The translations under genes and the position numbers were made by a program. A DNA stretch of 64,000 nt from Fonsecaea monophora (taxonomy: Eukaryota > Ascomycota > Eurotiomycetes > Chaetothyriales > Herpotrichiellaceae). Positions 42,840-54,854 of the stretch are shown piece after piece (the stretch's first letter is position 1; every line of letters starts with the position of its first letter). The notes below the pieces were generated by a model that worked only from the letters and a program-made list of their open reading frames with translations, did no database searches and was not told the DNA's origin. The stretch is from the NCBI RefSeq assembly GCF_001642475.1, contig NW_019174052.1, forward strand, positions 32,621-96,620, given 5' to 3'.

Positions 42840-45450
42840 ACTGGCGCTGTATGTGATTGAGCAGGTTCCAGGACGGAGGGGTGAGAGCGAAGTGAGGGAG
42901 GTGAGTGCGAAGGTGAGAGGGAGGGTGGGATGATAGAAAAGCGGCGCGCTCGGCGCGAGTTGCACAGTCGCACTTTAGCCATCAGCTCAACCATTGGAGT
43001 TGAAGACTTCACCGAGAGCCACGACAGGTGCCGCCGCTCTGTCTCCAAGCCTCTGCCCGATTGCTGTCTGAGATCGCACGAGAACCCCCATTGCCACGGG
43101 TGAAAGTCAACATCTGCGCTTGCTCAGTAAGACCTCCTTTTCTCCCACGAGAACAACGCTCATTACCTTTCTTCAACTGGGAAAAGACCTGCAAATGTCA
43201 TGTGAAGTTGGATCTGAAACGAGGACACTTTCGACGCACTATCGGTATGCGTCTCGGCCTATTCGTCACAGAAGATGAGTTCAAGGACGGAAAAGTGGAA
43301 GATATCACAAGCTGGAAAATTCCCAATACATTTCTGATATGGAGCCAATACTTCTGGCTGTCGAACTGGCCTGGGTCCCTCGAGCCTATTGACATTCACA
43401 TATCCCAGCGGCTGACAACCAGTCCGGGGCATCTTGACGGAATCCATGGTTGCTGCTCCTTGGGTCGCGCGATGTTCACCTACCAGAGTCTGCACTTGAG
43501 TCTCAATATCCCAACTCCGAGAGCAGGTCAAGTTCAAATACGGCGACAACCATCTGTACACAAAGGGTGATGAATCGGCGATTTTGACTGCGTTAGTTGT
43601 CAATGTGCAGACAACCTGGAAAACCTGCCCCCCATTTCATGAGATCAGCTCAGACCGTGCTAGCAACTTTCGCGCCTTGGGCGTAAGAGACCAGAGAAGA
43701 TCTCACGCCATGTCGAGAGATCTATGGACTGTCCAAGATCATGTGGCACCCGGAACGCAGTGTCGAGGCAGACCACATTTGATGAGAACCCTTGATCAAG
43801 ACCCAATGTAAGCCACTTGCAGGGACGTGTCCAGCGTCTCCGCCACCTGCTGACAGTTGCTGCGCACAGGGACACCCCCTTCACGCACACTACGTGTTTC
43901 CGAAGTTGAGCACCGACTTTGCGACTGAGGGAGTCTTCAGGGATAACAGGGGATCTCGGACTCGGAGCCTATCTGAGTAGTGAGTCATTGATGATTGGTG
44001 GTATGCATTCGGGCTTTATCACACTGGCAAAGTGTCTGTGGAAAGCATGATAATGAAGAGAGACTCCTCTCTGTTCACCCGCACCCCCATGAGCGAGTTA
44101 AGGGCGCTCGATCTATAATGGGAGTTCAGGAGACAACCTTCGACATCACCGCCATGGTGTCTCCTCGTGGCCGCGCGCAGGTGAAACTGTGATCAGCAGG
44201 AGAGGGACTTGGTATTCGGGACAACAATCCGACCATGGGGGAATCGATGTTTCAGGCAGGACACCTTTGCGCCAGAAACCAAAAAAGACATACTTCGTAC
44301 ACCTTGTTTGTGCTTGAGCTTCGCCTACATAAGGTATTGGTTACTGTGCACAGCTCAGGAGTTGGCCAGCAACACGACTTGACGACACCCATCCACGCAA
44401 TCATGAGGAATTTTTGGCGCAGATGTTGTCATCACCCTGGCATGGCAAGTCTGGAGATCTGAACGCAGAGCCTAGACCTGTCCAGGTCAAGCCACGGGCA
44501 AAATCTGGATACCCATTGGGGGTGTGAAGCTTCTGGTGGATCGCGCCCTGCCCAGCTGCGCCCCCAAGAGACCCTCAAGCGCCCCGATTACCCACATATG
44601 TGCCAAAAACAGTGTCAACGTCACGCAAGCGACCCTCAGCATCCCCCAGCCAGCATCCGAAATGGACAACAACTACTTTCTTACCAGGCAAGGGAGAAAA
44701 CGTTCAGCGGACTCAGCAGGCTGGCTGGAGGGATCCAACAATCACGAGAGAAACTTCCCACAACAAGGGGTTGGATTGCGGAGCTCTGAATGCCTGGAAC
44801 AATGCACCTTGGGCGTCGAGGAACGGAGTAGCTAACTGCTATTGTCGACCCATGTGCATTGTTCCAGGCGCTCAGCCTCTGGTCTGGATGAACTCAATGG
44901 GCAATGGGAGACTCACCGCCCTCCGCGGTCACCGAATCGGCCTGTGGCCTCGGATAGGGGAGAATAGGGACAGCTAGCGACCCGCCGAAAGCCTCCTCCT
45001 GGCCATGTGAAGGAACAATAACCCAAAAGCGCTTTGAGGCTTTCGTGGACCACCGTCAGCCAGAATCCTAGACTCGAGGGAGCGGGCCATCAGCCTCAGA
45101 TCACGAAATCCCCTTCCAAGACAACGCCATACCTCCTCCTGTGTACTACACACTTGATGGCCAAAACAAACATATAATAGACACGTGGACCACCTCTCTC
45201 TCTCTCTGGGCATCGATATCTCTGTTACTTGGCTCGATCATCATTACATCAACGAATCCCAGCCACCAGCATTCTCTGGCCCCAACACCCACTCAACTGA
45301 CCCCCCCCCCCCCTTGGCGAAGCTCGAAGCCGCGTATCCCTCGGAAAACAGGCCCATCATCCGATCCCGCAGGTCATTCCACTGGTGACTGGATCTCTTG
45401 GTTCTTGGGAACCACCCCCCGCATCGCTACCCAGTTTTTGGTCACAGCTG
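42840..45450. other. Gene-poor region
   Basis: 2.6 kb without a supported gene. Both strands are partly open around 43028-43890 (for example a 180-codon plus frame), with no recognisable domain. These may be remnants of lost genes. It also contains the 16-bp inverted repeat at 44792-44869 and, near the end, a run of 13 C (45301-45313). Confidence 0.45.
44792..44869. repeat. Perfect 16-bp inverted repeat with 46-nt loop
   Basis: The left arm GCCTGGAACAATGCAC (44792-44807) and right arm GTGCATTGTTCCAGGC (44854-44869) are exact reverse complements. Transcribed, this would fold into a strong hairpin. No terminator-like or transposon-end context is obvious. Confidence 0.85.
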
Positions 45451-45867
45451 ATGCAAGCAACGACGTCGACATCTCTCACCCCACTTGTTCAAACCACCCC
45501 CCAACCTCAAGGGCTGGCCATGTCAATGGCGGCATATCTGCTTGGCTTTGTCTTGTATGTATTTCTCTCTCTCTCTTGTCTGTTTATTTTCTCTTTGAAT
45601 CAATATCCTTTGTAAAACTACTCGTCGGCGACCATGATCAAGAATTTAATGCGATTGCTCTTCAGCACTGGATTCTCGTTTGAGAATCACCGAGATGACG
45701 ATTTTTTCAACGAACCCTCGACTATGCGGCCTCGATTGACTGCTGCAGCCGCCAAAGAGGATGGTTCCACAGAGCTACTTACGCCGCTGTCCTCATCCTC
45801 GACATACCAGGTGGTGGCCAAAGGACTTCCTGGCGCGACAATCCATTATGCAGCACCAAGTGCTTGA
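45451..45867 (+). CDS. Possible two-exon gene for a 101-aa protein
   Basis: A weak candidate. Exon 1 (45451-45554) and exon 2 (45666-45867) join in frame over a 111-nt intron with a good GTATGT donor, a pyrimidine-rich body and a CTCTTCAG acceptor; the branch site is poor. Joining turns a hydrophobic stretch (MSMAAYLLGFVF) into TGFSFENHRDDDFFNEPS, and the end is LPGATIHYAAPSA. A TATAATA about 275 bp upstream (45173-45179) and CT-rich tracts after it would suit a fungal promoter and leader. No family is recognised. It could equally be an untranslated leader or noncoding transcript. Confidence 0.3.
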
Positions 45868-48745
45868 AGATGCCGGGGCTTGATTCATTCTCCTTCACAG
45901 CATCATTACGACATCCTTATGAACATGAGCAAGCGTCATATTCATCCCTTTGTGCTTGAGCATGCAATGCGATACTATGTACAGCCGAGGCAATCACAGA
46001 CTGGACCCTTTGGGGGGTCCATGCTTTGCGCCTGTGCGACAGTGGCGAAAAGCTTCCGCCGAGCATGACCACCACAACATTGTTGGAGTTTTGAATGCAG
46101 CCTGTGGACCTGCATTACGCTACGTGCATACGGACGACCAAGTATTATGAGCATTCACTTTTCGCAACCTCCCAACCCCGCCTTTTACAGCGCTACGACG
46201 GCAACACAAGGTCATGCGTATCCTATCTTTTTTGGTCTTTTGCGAGGGCGTGCATGAATGGCGCCACGCCGAACGCCACTTGTCTCACTTGGAGAGTTGG
46301 TATTTGCGCACATTTCCGCCAGAACCACCAAAGAATATCTCTAGATCAGATACCTAGCGGAAGAGAGTTTTCCACACTCTACTTACGACACGGGCCTTTT
46401 TTTTCTCGAGCACACACGCATATCCACGCAAACCCACGAATTTCCTTTTTCCCCCCTCCCCCTCTTGCGCAACTGCGACGCAAAAATGTCAAGAAAGCTT
46501 GCTGGCTTGACAAAGGGAGCAACGACCACTTTATGATTTACATATAACTGTTATCCACGACGATATGATACCACACACGATACGAGGCTGGCATGGAGAT
46601 GGGAATGGAGGTGGAGATGGAGATAGGCGGATGGCTTTTTTGTTTTGGCTGCGATTTGTTACCGTCTAAAATTGCCGGATCGATCACTCAGCTGTGTTTT
46701 ACAGATGGTCTTTAAGAGAAAGAGCGAGGGCAGCGTTGGCCAACCAGGCAGTTTCTGCGGCTCCGTTCAATCTACTACTCCTAGAGGAAAGGAAATAACA
46801 TGAATACCTACCTACCTAGTCGATAGTCTATAGTCCATGATGCCAATAGCATTGATGTCGATTTTAGTCCCCTTTTTTCCCTTTTCGTTTTGTTTTGTTG
46901 TTCCCATTTACATACCATAGATATTATAGCATCAAACTGCCAACAGGCTGGTCCATGTGTGGTATGTCCGACTGATAGCATGGTTACTTTTTCGCTAATG
47001 GCGTGAGTGCTTCTGCTGCTGCTCCTGCTGCTGTTGCTACTGAGACCATTGATAGTCATGAATATGGTAGACTCTCTTCCTCCTACTTGGTCATCCTTGG
47101 TGTTTGTCCCACTCCTGTCCGCATCTCATGCGACTCGTACGACTTCTGTAGCTTTCCCTCATATTTCCCCCAGTAGTCAGTGAGCCTTGCCCTTACCCTT
47201 GTCCTTATCCTTGCACATTTCTGTCCCAATGCCCAATGCCGTCCTCATGTCTTAAGACTCGGTCTCGACTCGACGCCCCATCTTGATCATCCACATCACG
47301 TCGAATCCTGCCGGTGGGTGGGTCTATATACTATATTATCGTCACGTTTTATGTTATGTACAGTAGCGGCTGTACAGGGGCACAAGTGGCACGTGCACGA
47401 GAGAGGCCGAGCCCGAGCAGGAGCATATGATTCCCTCGGAGGAAACCCCCGATTGAGATCATCTTTCCCCCTTCCTTGCCCATGGGATGCTTGGAGTACC
47501 GTATCAGCGCAGCAGCGGTGATCTTTTCTTTTCTTTTCGTTTTCTTAATTTGACAACTCTTGGTCCCTACCTCGTGGGAAAATCACAAAATTGGCCCAGT
47601 GTGGCTGGCTGGAATTCAACACGCTTTTTCGTCGTTTCGTCTCGATTCTTTGTGGTCAAAGGATAGGGGAGCTCGAGCTCGAGCTCGCTCGGCGTGTAGC
47701 AGTCGACCATTGTCACCAAAGCACGAGATGCAAAAGGTCGGAAGAAAAAAAAGGTACGGACTGACTGACCGCATCGAGAGAGCGGCTTTCACAGCTCCAT
47801 ATATTCATAGGGATTTGACTTCTTGTCAAACTCGAGGCGGAGATACCCCAAGAGGCGTTTGCCGAGTGAGTGCAGTGGGCAGTGGCCGAGCATCCTGCGA
47901 ATCGTCTGTGACTTGTCTCGCGCCTCGGCCTGTGGGTGTTCCTTTGATCAAGTTTCGATTTTTAGACGGCTGCATCCATAGCACCGCACGTCTGTTCAAC
48001 TCATCTCCGCCTAGCACTGACACGGACAGGTCGATCCCACTGACCATTCTGAGCAGAGGAGTGACACGAATGTCCAAATCTCCTAAGAGTTGATATTACA
48101 CGCAAGATGCGGCGCCAAAATCAGGCACTGGACTTCCACATGGCGGCCAGGAAGAACCCAGTCCTCATCCATTTCCAAACGATGATGGTGATATCGCCCC
48201 GTGCAAAACCAGAGTCCCACACTTCAAAAACTATCGAGGGAGCACGACTCGGGAATTTCATCGCACAGGCTCCCCCGTAACAAGGAGTATCTTCCCGGAC
48301 ATGCAGCTTACCATCGACAAAGTCAGGAGCCTTTGTATGTTGAAGAGGTCACACGTGCCCTGAAGTACGCATGGCATGAGATAGTCAGAAAGAAGTCCGA
48401 TGGCCAGATCTGCACAAGCTTGCCGTTTGAGCGCGCCACCTTGCCCACTGTTGCGTGGTCAACGAAGCCATAAAGTGGTATGGGGGACGAAAACATTGAA
48501 GGGATGCCGATCCCCCAGAAGGAACGGGCGGTTTCAAATGTAAGCGTTCGATATCGAGATCATTTAAGTAGGGCGAAAGGTGACTCTATTTGCTGTGATT
48601 GTCCCGGCACTGATGTCGGTAGACATATCCGGGTCTCCCAGGACCACGTCTAGAAGGATAACGTTGCGGATAGGACTGCGACTTGGGCGATACACACAAC
48701 CTCCCAGTAGTGATGCTGTAGTTCCTCTCACTCATACGTCGCACA
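45868..48745. other. Gene-poor region
   Basis: 2.9 kb without a supported gene; open frames on both strands are short and carry no recognisable domain. It has simple tracts (a GGAGAT-rich stretch around 46590-46640) and an 18-bp palindrome at 47669-47686. The right end is the 3' side of the F-box gene. Confidence 0.45.
47669..47686. repeat. 18-bp perfect palindrome (GAGCTC units)
   Basis: GAGCTCGAGCTCGAGCTC equals its own reverse complement and is made of overlapping GAGCTC/CTCGAG units. It may be a chance simple-sequence expansion. Confidence 0.85.
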
Positions 48746-50158
48746 TCAAGTGGCCAAAACGACACTGGTCGGCTTGCAAAGCTCCATCGGGAAATAGCAG
48801 AATGGCCCAACTGGTCCGTTCTCCTCATGGTCGCATTGTGTCCACAACCCAAAAACACCTCCAGATCTCACACCTCCTGGCTGGACGCCTTCCAACTGCC
48901 ACTGGTCTTGGCCGCCATAATTTATGATGTATCTCCATCTTACCTCTCGTCCGCCTGGGACAAGGCTTGCGCAACCTCTTACCCCAATGACCGGCCGGTG
49001 CATGCCAGCATGGCCACGTGAAAGGCCAGAAAAGTATAACACGGGTAGGTCAGTACACACGGGAAGGGACGTCATCAGACGCGAATCAGAGGCAACTGTA
49101 TCATCGAGCTTGAGTTCGAGCTTCATCAGATCGCCACAGTCTTCGGGCTCGTCGTCCAGGGTTGGTCGACCGGGATGATCACTAGTCCAGGCGTTGAACG
49201 TGACAAGATCAGAGTAGTCGAGCCAAGAGTACGTCCCTAACCATGCCCCAGTGACGCGCGCCCAGTCATTGGGGCTCGTGGGATCGGGCAGTGTGCGGTG
49301 AGGGAGAGAAAAGCAGAAACCTTGGGGCATCGCGATGCGGCCTTCGACGCACATGGAAAAATTGCGGCTGATGACGCTGAAGACAGCCTCGAGCAAAGCC
49401 CAGTCGACCTTCCCACTGCCATCCCTGTGGAAGGGACCGTAATCATTGTCCGGCCCACTCAAGCTCCAATTGTACACTTTCCGCCTCGCTGCACCTCTAG
49501 CCCTGTGCTCGATGCGCTCGCGAGTGGTGAGACCATAAGATACATGGAGTCTGCAGGCGGACTCTGGTCGATTCTTGTCATTCTCGCTTGCGGTCATGCT
49601 TCTGGTGAAACGCAGTGTCGTGCCCAACAGGCGCTCATCGGATCTGGCGCCTTGAGGCGTCCTCCGCGTCCCTACATCGTGGATGAGACTCTCGATGCCG
49701 TCCCGGTAGGGAGTCAAACCGGAGAGGATTTGAAGGTTCAACGAGGTTGTCCGGTCGTCCTCCTTGGGAATTTGGCCGTTAGCAATATCACGAGGATTGG
49801 GTGCAAATTTGGCCGTGTCGAGGATGTCCAGCAGCGCATTAAGATAGGTTTCAGCACAACTGTCAAGACCACACCATTTGGACTGGACACTTCGTAAAGC
49901 CATCAGCCTAGTAGAGAGTTCGCGATGCCAATCCCAATCGCGCTCTGCTGCCAATGGCGTTGGATTGGGCATCATGGACCAAGCATCATTGGGATCGTCA
50001 AACACATGCAAAAAAGCCGATCTCCAGAGAAGCTGGTTTTGGGGACGAACAAAGTCATGCGCAGCCTTGCAAGTTCGGCCAAAGCTGGCGATGACCGCAG
50101 GGGGCAGATATGAGAGGATGTGTGCGAGGATTTCCTTGGGCAAACCTAGAACCTCCAT
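48746..50158 (-). CDS. F-box protein
   Basis: 470 aa, one exon. The ATG at 50158 gives MEVLGLPKEILAHILSYLPP; the open frame upstream starts at a TTG. Residues 3-45 are an F-box (LPKEILAHILSYLPPAVIAS, then FGRTCKAAHDF), which would bind Skp1 in an SCF ubiquitin ligase. The rest is a fungal-type substrate-side domain with many aromatic residues, including the C-terminal pattern WRYIINYGGQDQWQLEGVQPGG followed by GLWTQCDHEENGPVGPFCYFP, which I have seen in ascomycete F-box proteins. The target is unknown. The gene stands alone between a gene-poor region and a divergent Sel1-repeat gene. Confidence 0.88.
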   Translation of the reverse strand: MEVLGLPKEILAHILSYLPPAVIASFGRTCKAAHDFVRPQNQLLWRSAFLHVFDDPNDAWSMMPNPTPLAAERDWDWHRELSTRLMALRSVQSKWCGLDSCAETYLNALLDILDTAKFAPNPRDIANGQIPKEDDRTTSLNLQILSGLTPYRDGIESLIHDVGTRRTPQGARSDERLLGTTLRFTRSMTASENDKNRPESACRLHVSYGLTTRERIEHRARGAARRKVYNWSLSGPDNDYGPFHRDGSGKVDWALLEAVFSVISRNFSMCVEGRIAMPQGFCFSLPHRTLPDPTSPNDWARVTGAWLGTYSWLDYSDLVTFNAWTSDHPGRPTLDDEPEDCGDLMKLELKLDDTVASDSRLMTSLPVCTDLPVLYFSGLSRGHAGMHRPVIGVRGCASLVPGGREVRWRYIINYGGQDQWQLEGVQPGGVRSGGVFGLWTQCDHEENGPVGPFCYFPMELCKPTSVVLAT

Positions 50159-50946
50159 GGCCAGGTTGGGACGAGAGCTGATGAGATTGACGTGCAACAA
50201 CAACCAAGGCGAGGGATGGAAAAGGAAGCGATGCGAGGATGGCGGAGGAATGTGGTGAAGGTTAAGTTCCTCGATCGCCAGTAGTATTCAAGGTCGCCAA
50301 TCTCTCTTCAGCAGGCTGCGCATCCTATTGCCCCTCACTTGACTGCTTTAAGCCACCTGTTTCATCCCTGCTAAGGGACCCCAAGCCCTGTGTGTTGGTG
50401 GCACAAACAATGGTGTAGGGGAAATGAAGGATGGAAGCGTAGGAGCGTAGCCTCTTGCGTAGCCAAGGAATCAAAATGCGTTGAGAAGAAATGGAATGAT
50501 CATGTACAAGGCACAAAATCTGCATCTATGAGTGCTTGAATGCTGCTGTAGGCACCGAGGATGTACACAGTACGAGGGACTCGATATCTGTCGAGCCACC
50601 CAGATTTGCTCGTTTAGGCCCCCGTGCACCGCCCATCGTCAAGACGCCGTCAAATCTCCCCTTCCAAGACACCAACCATAGCTGCCAATCTCAATCTCAC
50701 CCTCTCACCACAGACCCCAGTTCGCCAGTAACCGCTCGCACAGCCGCAACACAGTCGCTTGCAAGTCGATTCCCTCGTTTCCTCATGTCGAAGTCCTGCA
50801 CACATATTAAGAGGTACTGTCAATATCGCAGCAGATCCTGACCACTTTTTCTCTTCCTCGAAGCCCACCAAACCACCCCACAAATTGTGTCTGTTCTATC
50901 ATACGCCGAGGCATCCTCACCGCAGGATTCACCGCTAGCCCCTACA
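50159..50946. promoter_or_regulatory. Divergent promoter of F-box and Sel1-repeat genes
   Basis: 788 bp between the start codons of the two genes. The plus strand from about 50600 is C/A/T-rich like a fungal 5' leader. A GTG-initiated in-frame extension before 50947 is probably leader. No other gene seen. Confidence 0.5.
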
Positions 50947-52980
50947 ATGCCTCTGAAAGACTTGCTCAAGAGGAAGGACAAGATCGATGACGATGTCGGC
51001 CTCCATGGCGCCTCTCTGCCTCAGGCGAATCAATTCACCTTCGTTCGTACCGACACACACACAGAAGAATATATCAATCCACCTGGGTTTGAGAACGATC
51101 GGTACTTTGCTGCAGGCGGCGAACCAAAGAGTCCTTCCTCGAGACGCTCATTTGGTCGATTTCGAAAAAGCCAGAGTCCTAGTGCTGCCGACTTGTCCTC
51201 CCCAGACAAAGAAAAGAAGGAACATCGACGACTGTCAGAGCGGCTGCATCTGAACAGGGACCGCGCCGCGAGCACCAGCTCTGTCAATCTGCCTTCTGAC
51301 CTTCCTGACATTGCTGATGCATATTCTGAATCTGGTGATCGTCAAGAGACGGAGGCCAAGTGGGAGGAACGTGCTACCATTCTAGCCAGCAAAAGTCCCG
51401 CCATGCCGGCTCATGCTTTGACAGGCGATCTAGAGTCTCTCAGCTTAGGACCCCCAGGTCCACCTTCATCCCGCCCTCGAAGTATCAACGACCCAGAGAG
51501 TGACATTGACATCCAGAAGGCCATTCAACTCCACGAGTCTGGTGATCTCAGGGAGGCAACCCAAATGTTCCACCAACTTGCAGAGTCCGGAAACGTCTTA
51601 TCCCAGGTCCTGTATGGACTGTCTCTTCGCCATGGATGGGGATGTGAGCCTGATCCCGCAAAGGCAGTTTCCTACCTGTCGGCAGCAGCGTCCAACTCGG
51701 CCACCATCGAGTCCGATGCTCTAAAGGCTGGAATAAAAAAGGGAGGTGCTGCCAAAGGAGAACTTGTGCTAGCAATCTTCGAGTTGGCAAACTGCTTCAG
51801 ACATGGCTGGGGGGTTCCGGTCGACAAAGTTGCAGCAAGGCAATATTACGAGACAGCGGCAAATTTAGGAGATACGGATGCCATGAACGAAGCTGCTTGG
51901 TGCTACCTTGAAGGATTTGGAGGGAAAAAGGACAAGGTGAGTTTCTGTGTTCTTTTTCCTCGCCCTGGAAACCTGTTGCTTTGGCAGCCCAACTACCGCA
52001 TGTGCCTTTGATATCTTTGCCCATTCATCAGCACTTACACCCCTGCCCCCTTTCCTCGCGACACGTGATAAGCAGCAGCAGCACCAGGCCAGCCAGCCAA
52101 CCCAGCTGAGCCTCATCCGCCCCCGAATGGCTTCCGACCATGAGGTTCGGGTGTAACGCAGTCTGACCCATATCGGGAGTGCTATTACTCGGATGCGGCC
52201 CTTCTGACACAAACTTGGGCGTCCTACGGCCCCCAAATACACGAAATACCCCAATACGGCTCCCTCTCAATGGCAGCTTCACTTTGGGCAGCAATGCAGA
52301 AGCCACTCACCCACTCAGCGGCCAGCTCTAAACCTCTTGTCCCCGTACCTTGCATTAGCCTCGAGTCATGCTGAACTCCGCGAATCACGGTCAATGTTTC
52401 ACTCGGAGAAATATATGGCTACTGACACATGGGGCTTGCGACATAGTTTAAAGCAGCGCAACTTCTAAGATTGGCCGAAAAGAATGGTGCAAAGACATTG
52501 GGAAATTCCTGGTAAGTCATGGTCTCCTGTCATTTTGTCCCAGAACTGCCTATCACCCGATCACCTTGTCCCTCACCCAGCCCTTTAATCACACTCGCTC
52601 TGCGCATTTTCACACGAATTGGGTCGAAATTCCGGCGGTGTCCTGTATCCCAATGCCAAGATGTGCCTGATTGGCGGTCAAACTTTGGAGACACTGATGT
52701 GACCTGTTTGGCGACCTGGGCCTCCACTACCAACCCTGCTTGCCTGCGCAGTGGTTCGTGTTGGACACTCCAACTCCCAAGGGCGAGGTGGCTGGGCCGC
52801 AGTGCTCGACGAGGCGCAACAATCCAAGGGCATTGAACCGACCGGCTCCTGACCTCATGGAGAACGTTGGATGTTTCATTTGTGATCCGGACAAAGAGCG
52901 GTGATGCGTGACTGTGTGCTGACATGTTGGTGTTTGTGATTATCAGGATTTGGAAGGAGAAATATGATCCACCAAAATGA
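50947..52980 (+). CDS. Sel1-repeat protein, Nif1-like cell-cycle regulator
   Basis: 362 aa in three exons (50947-51936, 52447-52511, 52947-52980). Joining yields KKDKFKAAQLLRLAEKNGAKTLGNSWIWKEKYDPPK, a C-terminus I recall from fungal proteins annotated as cell-cycle inhibitor Nif1. The N-terminal half is disordered and Ser/Pro-rich with basic patches. The C-terminal half (from about 185) has Sel1-type repeats: AIQLHESGDLREATQMFHQLAESGN, SQVLYGLSLRHGWG, ANCFRHGWGVPVDKVAARQYYETAANLGDTDAMNEAAWCYLEGFGG. In fission yeast Nif1 restrains the Cdr1/Nim1 kinase; whether this protein does so is inference. The introns are 510 and 435 nt, several times longer than any other here, and the last two exons are only 65 and 34 nt. 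Confidence 0.85.
51937..52446 (+). other. 510-nt intron of the Sel1-repeat gene
   Basis: It runs from a GTGAGT donor to a CGACATAG acceptor in phase 0. It holds a CAGCAGCAG tract near 52070 and no frame I would call coding. The second intron (52512-52946, 435 nt) is similar in scale. Confidence 0.75.
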
Positions 52981-54854
52981 GACTGTGGCTTTGCACCGTC
53001 CTCATTAGCATGCCGAGGTCATCCTGGGACGATGGTCTGGTCATCTCATCTCTCGATCCAGAGACAAGCAAACACAGCGATATGACTCAAACTTACTATG
53101 AGAGAGCCGATGAACCCGACGACAGATAGGCAGATTGAATAACGACCTTATCCATGACTGGCCCCTTGGGGCCCTATCCGCCCTGTTATTGCGCCCCTCG
53201 CGCATCCACGGGGTCTGCCCAGGCAACCAGATTGAGGGACACTCTTACGTTGCTCTACTGTTCCCACTTTGTTGATATCTAACTTCAGAAAGGATTCAAC
53301 CCGTGAAACGCTCAGGCAAAAGGGTAGCTATCGACAGCGCCGTGGCCCATTCTTATGGATATCTAGGTCAAGTTGTTGGTTAGTCGTTGTGGAGATGGAT
53401 GAACGCCGTGCCTGCATGATGCAGGGGTCTGGGAGGGAACTGCATCCCTTCTCGTCCCTTAGTCCGGGGATGGACATCTGATCACAAAGGTTTGTTCTGG
53501 CCGCGCGGTTCAGCATGCCAAAGGTCCCATGAATATTGCCTTTTCCTTGGTCAGACCGCGGACCATTGACGTTGACGACGGCCATCACCGATGGAAGGGG
53601 GATTACCCGTTGTATCCGCTGACTTGGTTGATCATGGGTGGTCAAGCTCGAAGCGAGTGAGCTCGGTGAAACGACAGACGTCAAAAGCAAGGCAATTCAG
53701 AGCCAGAGCAGAGCAAAGCAAGACAAAGCAAAAAGTACATGCCCGTGATAGAACAGAATGCTTGCTCGCTCACACGGATCGATGGCTGCCCCGTGGGTTT
53801 GGGTCCTTTCGGAACCTTTTGAACCTGTCTGGCCACTGGGCCACCTTATCGAAGCAGATAGACGTGGAATCCCAAGAGCAGATGGCCTGATCCCCAGGAT
53901 CCCCAGGGAATACCAAACAGAATCTAGAAACAAAGAGCTCGTGAAGTTGTTGGGTTTCATATCCCCCCAAATTTCAAAATATCTCATCGCCTCTATTTCA
54001 TGTGCTCGGGATATGTGGTGCTCGGCAGCCCATTTCATTTCCTGTGTCTTTTTCCCGGCCCGAGGCATGTTCTCTTTATGCGGTGCTACATGAGGGAAAA
54101 AAAAGGCGTTATAAAACTGTACGTCGACTGTTTTGGTCGTAACATCGTAGCGGGGGCTCTTGATTTGCCCTCGAGTTCATCCTTTCCATCGACCGACCTG
54201 GCCATCCCTCCCTGCCCCCTCCCATTCATCCAGATTTGTGGTCAATCGTTCCCCTATGCTCGGTCCCTATCCCTTCAATTGCTCTCGTGGGAGAGTATCT
54301 GTCCAATAATAAAAGCCCTCCGGTGTCTGATTGTCTTTCTGATAATACCCTGACCTCTCGGTTTCACGTCGTCCCTCTCCTGCTCCCCAGCTCCCATCCC
54401 TAGATCTTCCGAGTTGTTATGCTATGTGCACCCCTTCCCCTCCCTTCCCTTTCCAATCCCACTCCGAAATAATAAGTGCAGAAACAAAAGAGAAAAAGAG
54501 TTTTCATGTCATAGGCCGTTAAAAGTTCTGGGTCATCATAATCAATCATGTCGTGTCCTATCGTATCAACTGATTTCATATCCTGATCAAATTCCAGGAA
54601 ATCCCTAAAGTGTAAAGGAGATAAGGAAATTGTGCCCTGAAGCATATGAGTCTTTCGCTTTCGTAGGTTTGGTTAATCAGACCTGCCCGTCTGAAAAGAG
54701 AATGTAGCTTCAAAAGGGAGAATGTAACAAAAAAGAAAAACAAAAGGGATCCCTCCACCGCTCCGAATACCCTTGCAGAAAGGAAAAGGGCATTGTCGGA
54801 TTTGAACAATTTTGCTTGTACAAGGACCAAGGAGCGCTGGTGTGGCAGGCTTCA
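52981..54854. other. Convergent intergenic region
   Basis: 1.9 kb between the 3' ends of the Sel1-repeat gene and the bZIP gene. No supported gene; A- and T-rich stretches near 54480-54760 look like 3' untranslated sequence of the bZIP gene. Confidence 0.45.

Noticed and set aside
43028..43811. 180-codon plus frame and neighbouring frames
   Set aside because: No recognisable domain on either strand and no consistent splice signals; possibly a gene remnant but not supportable.
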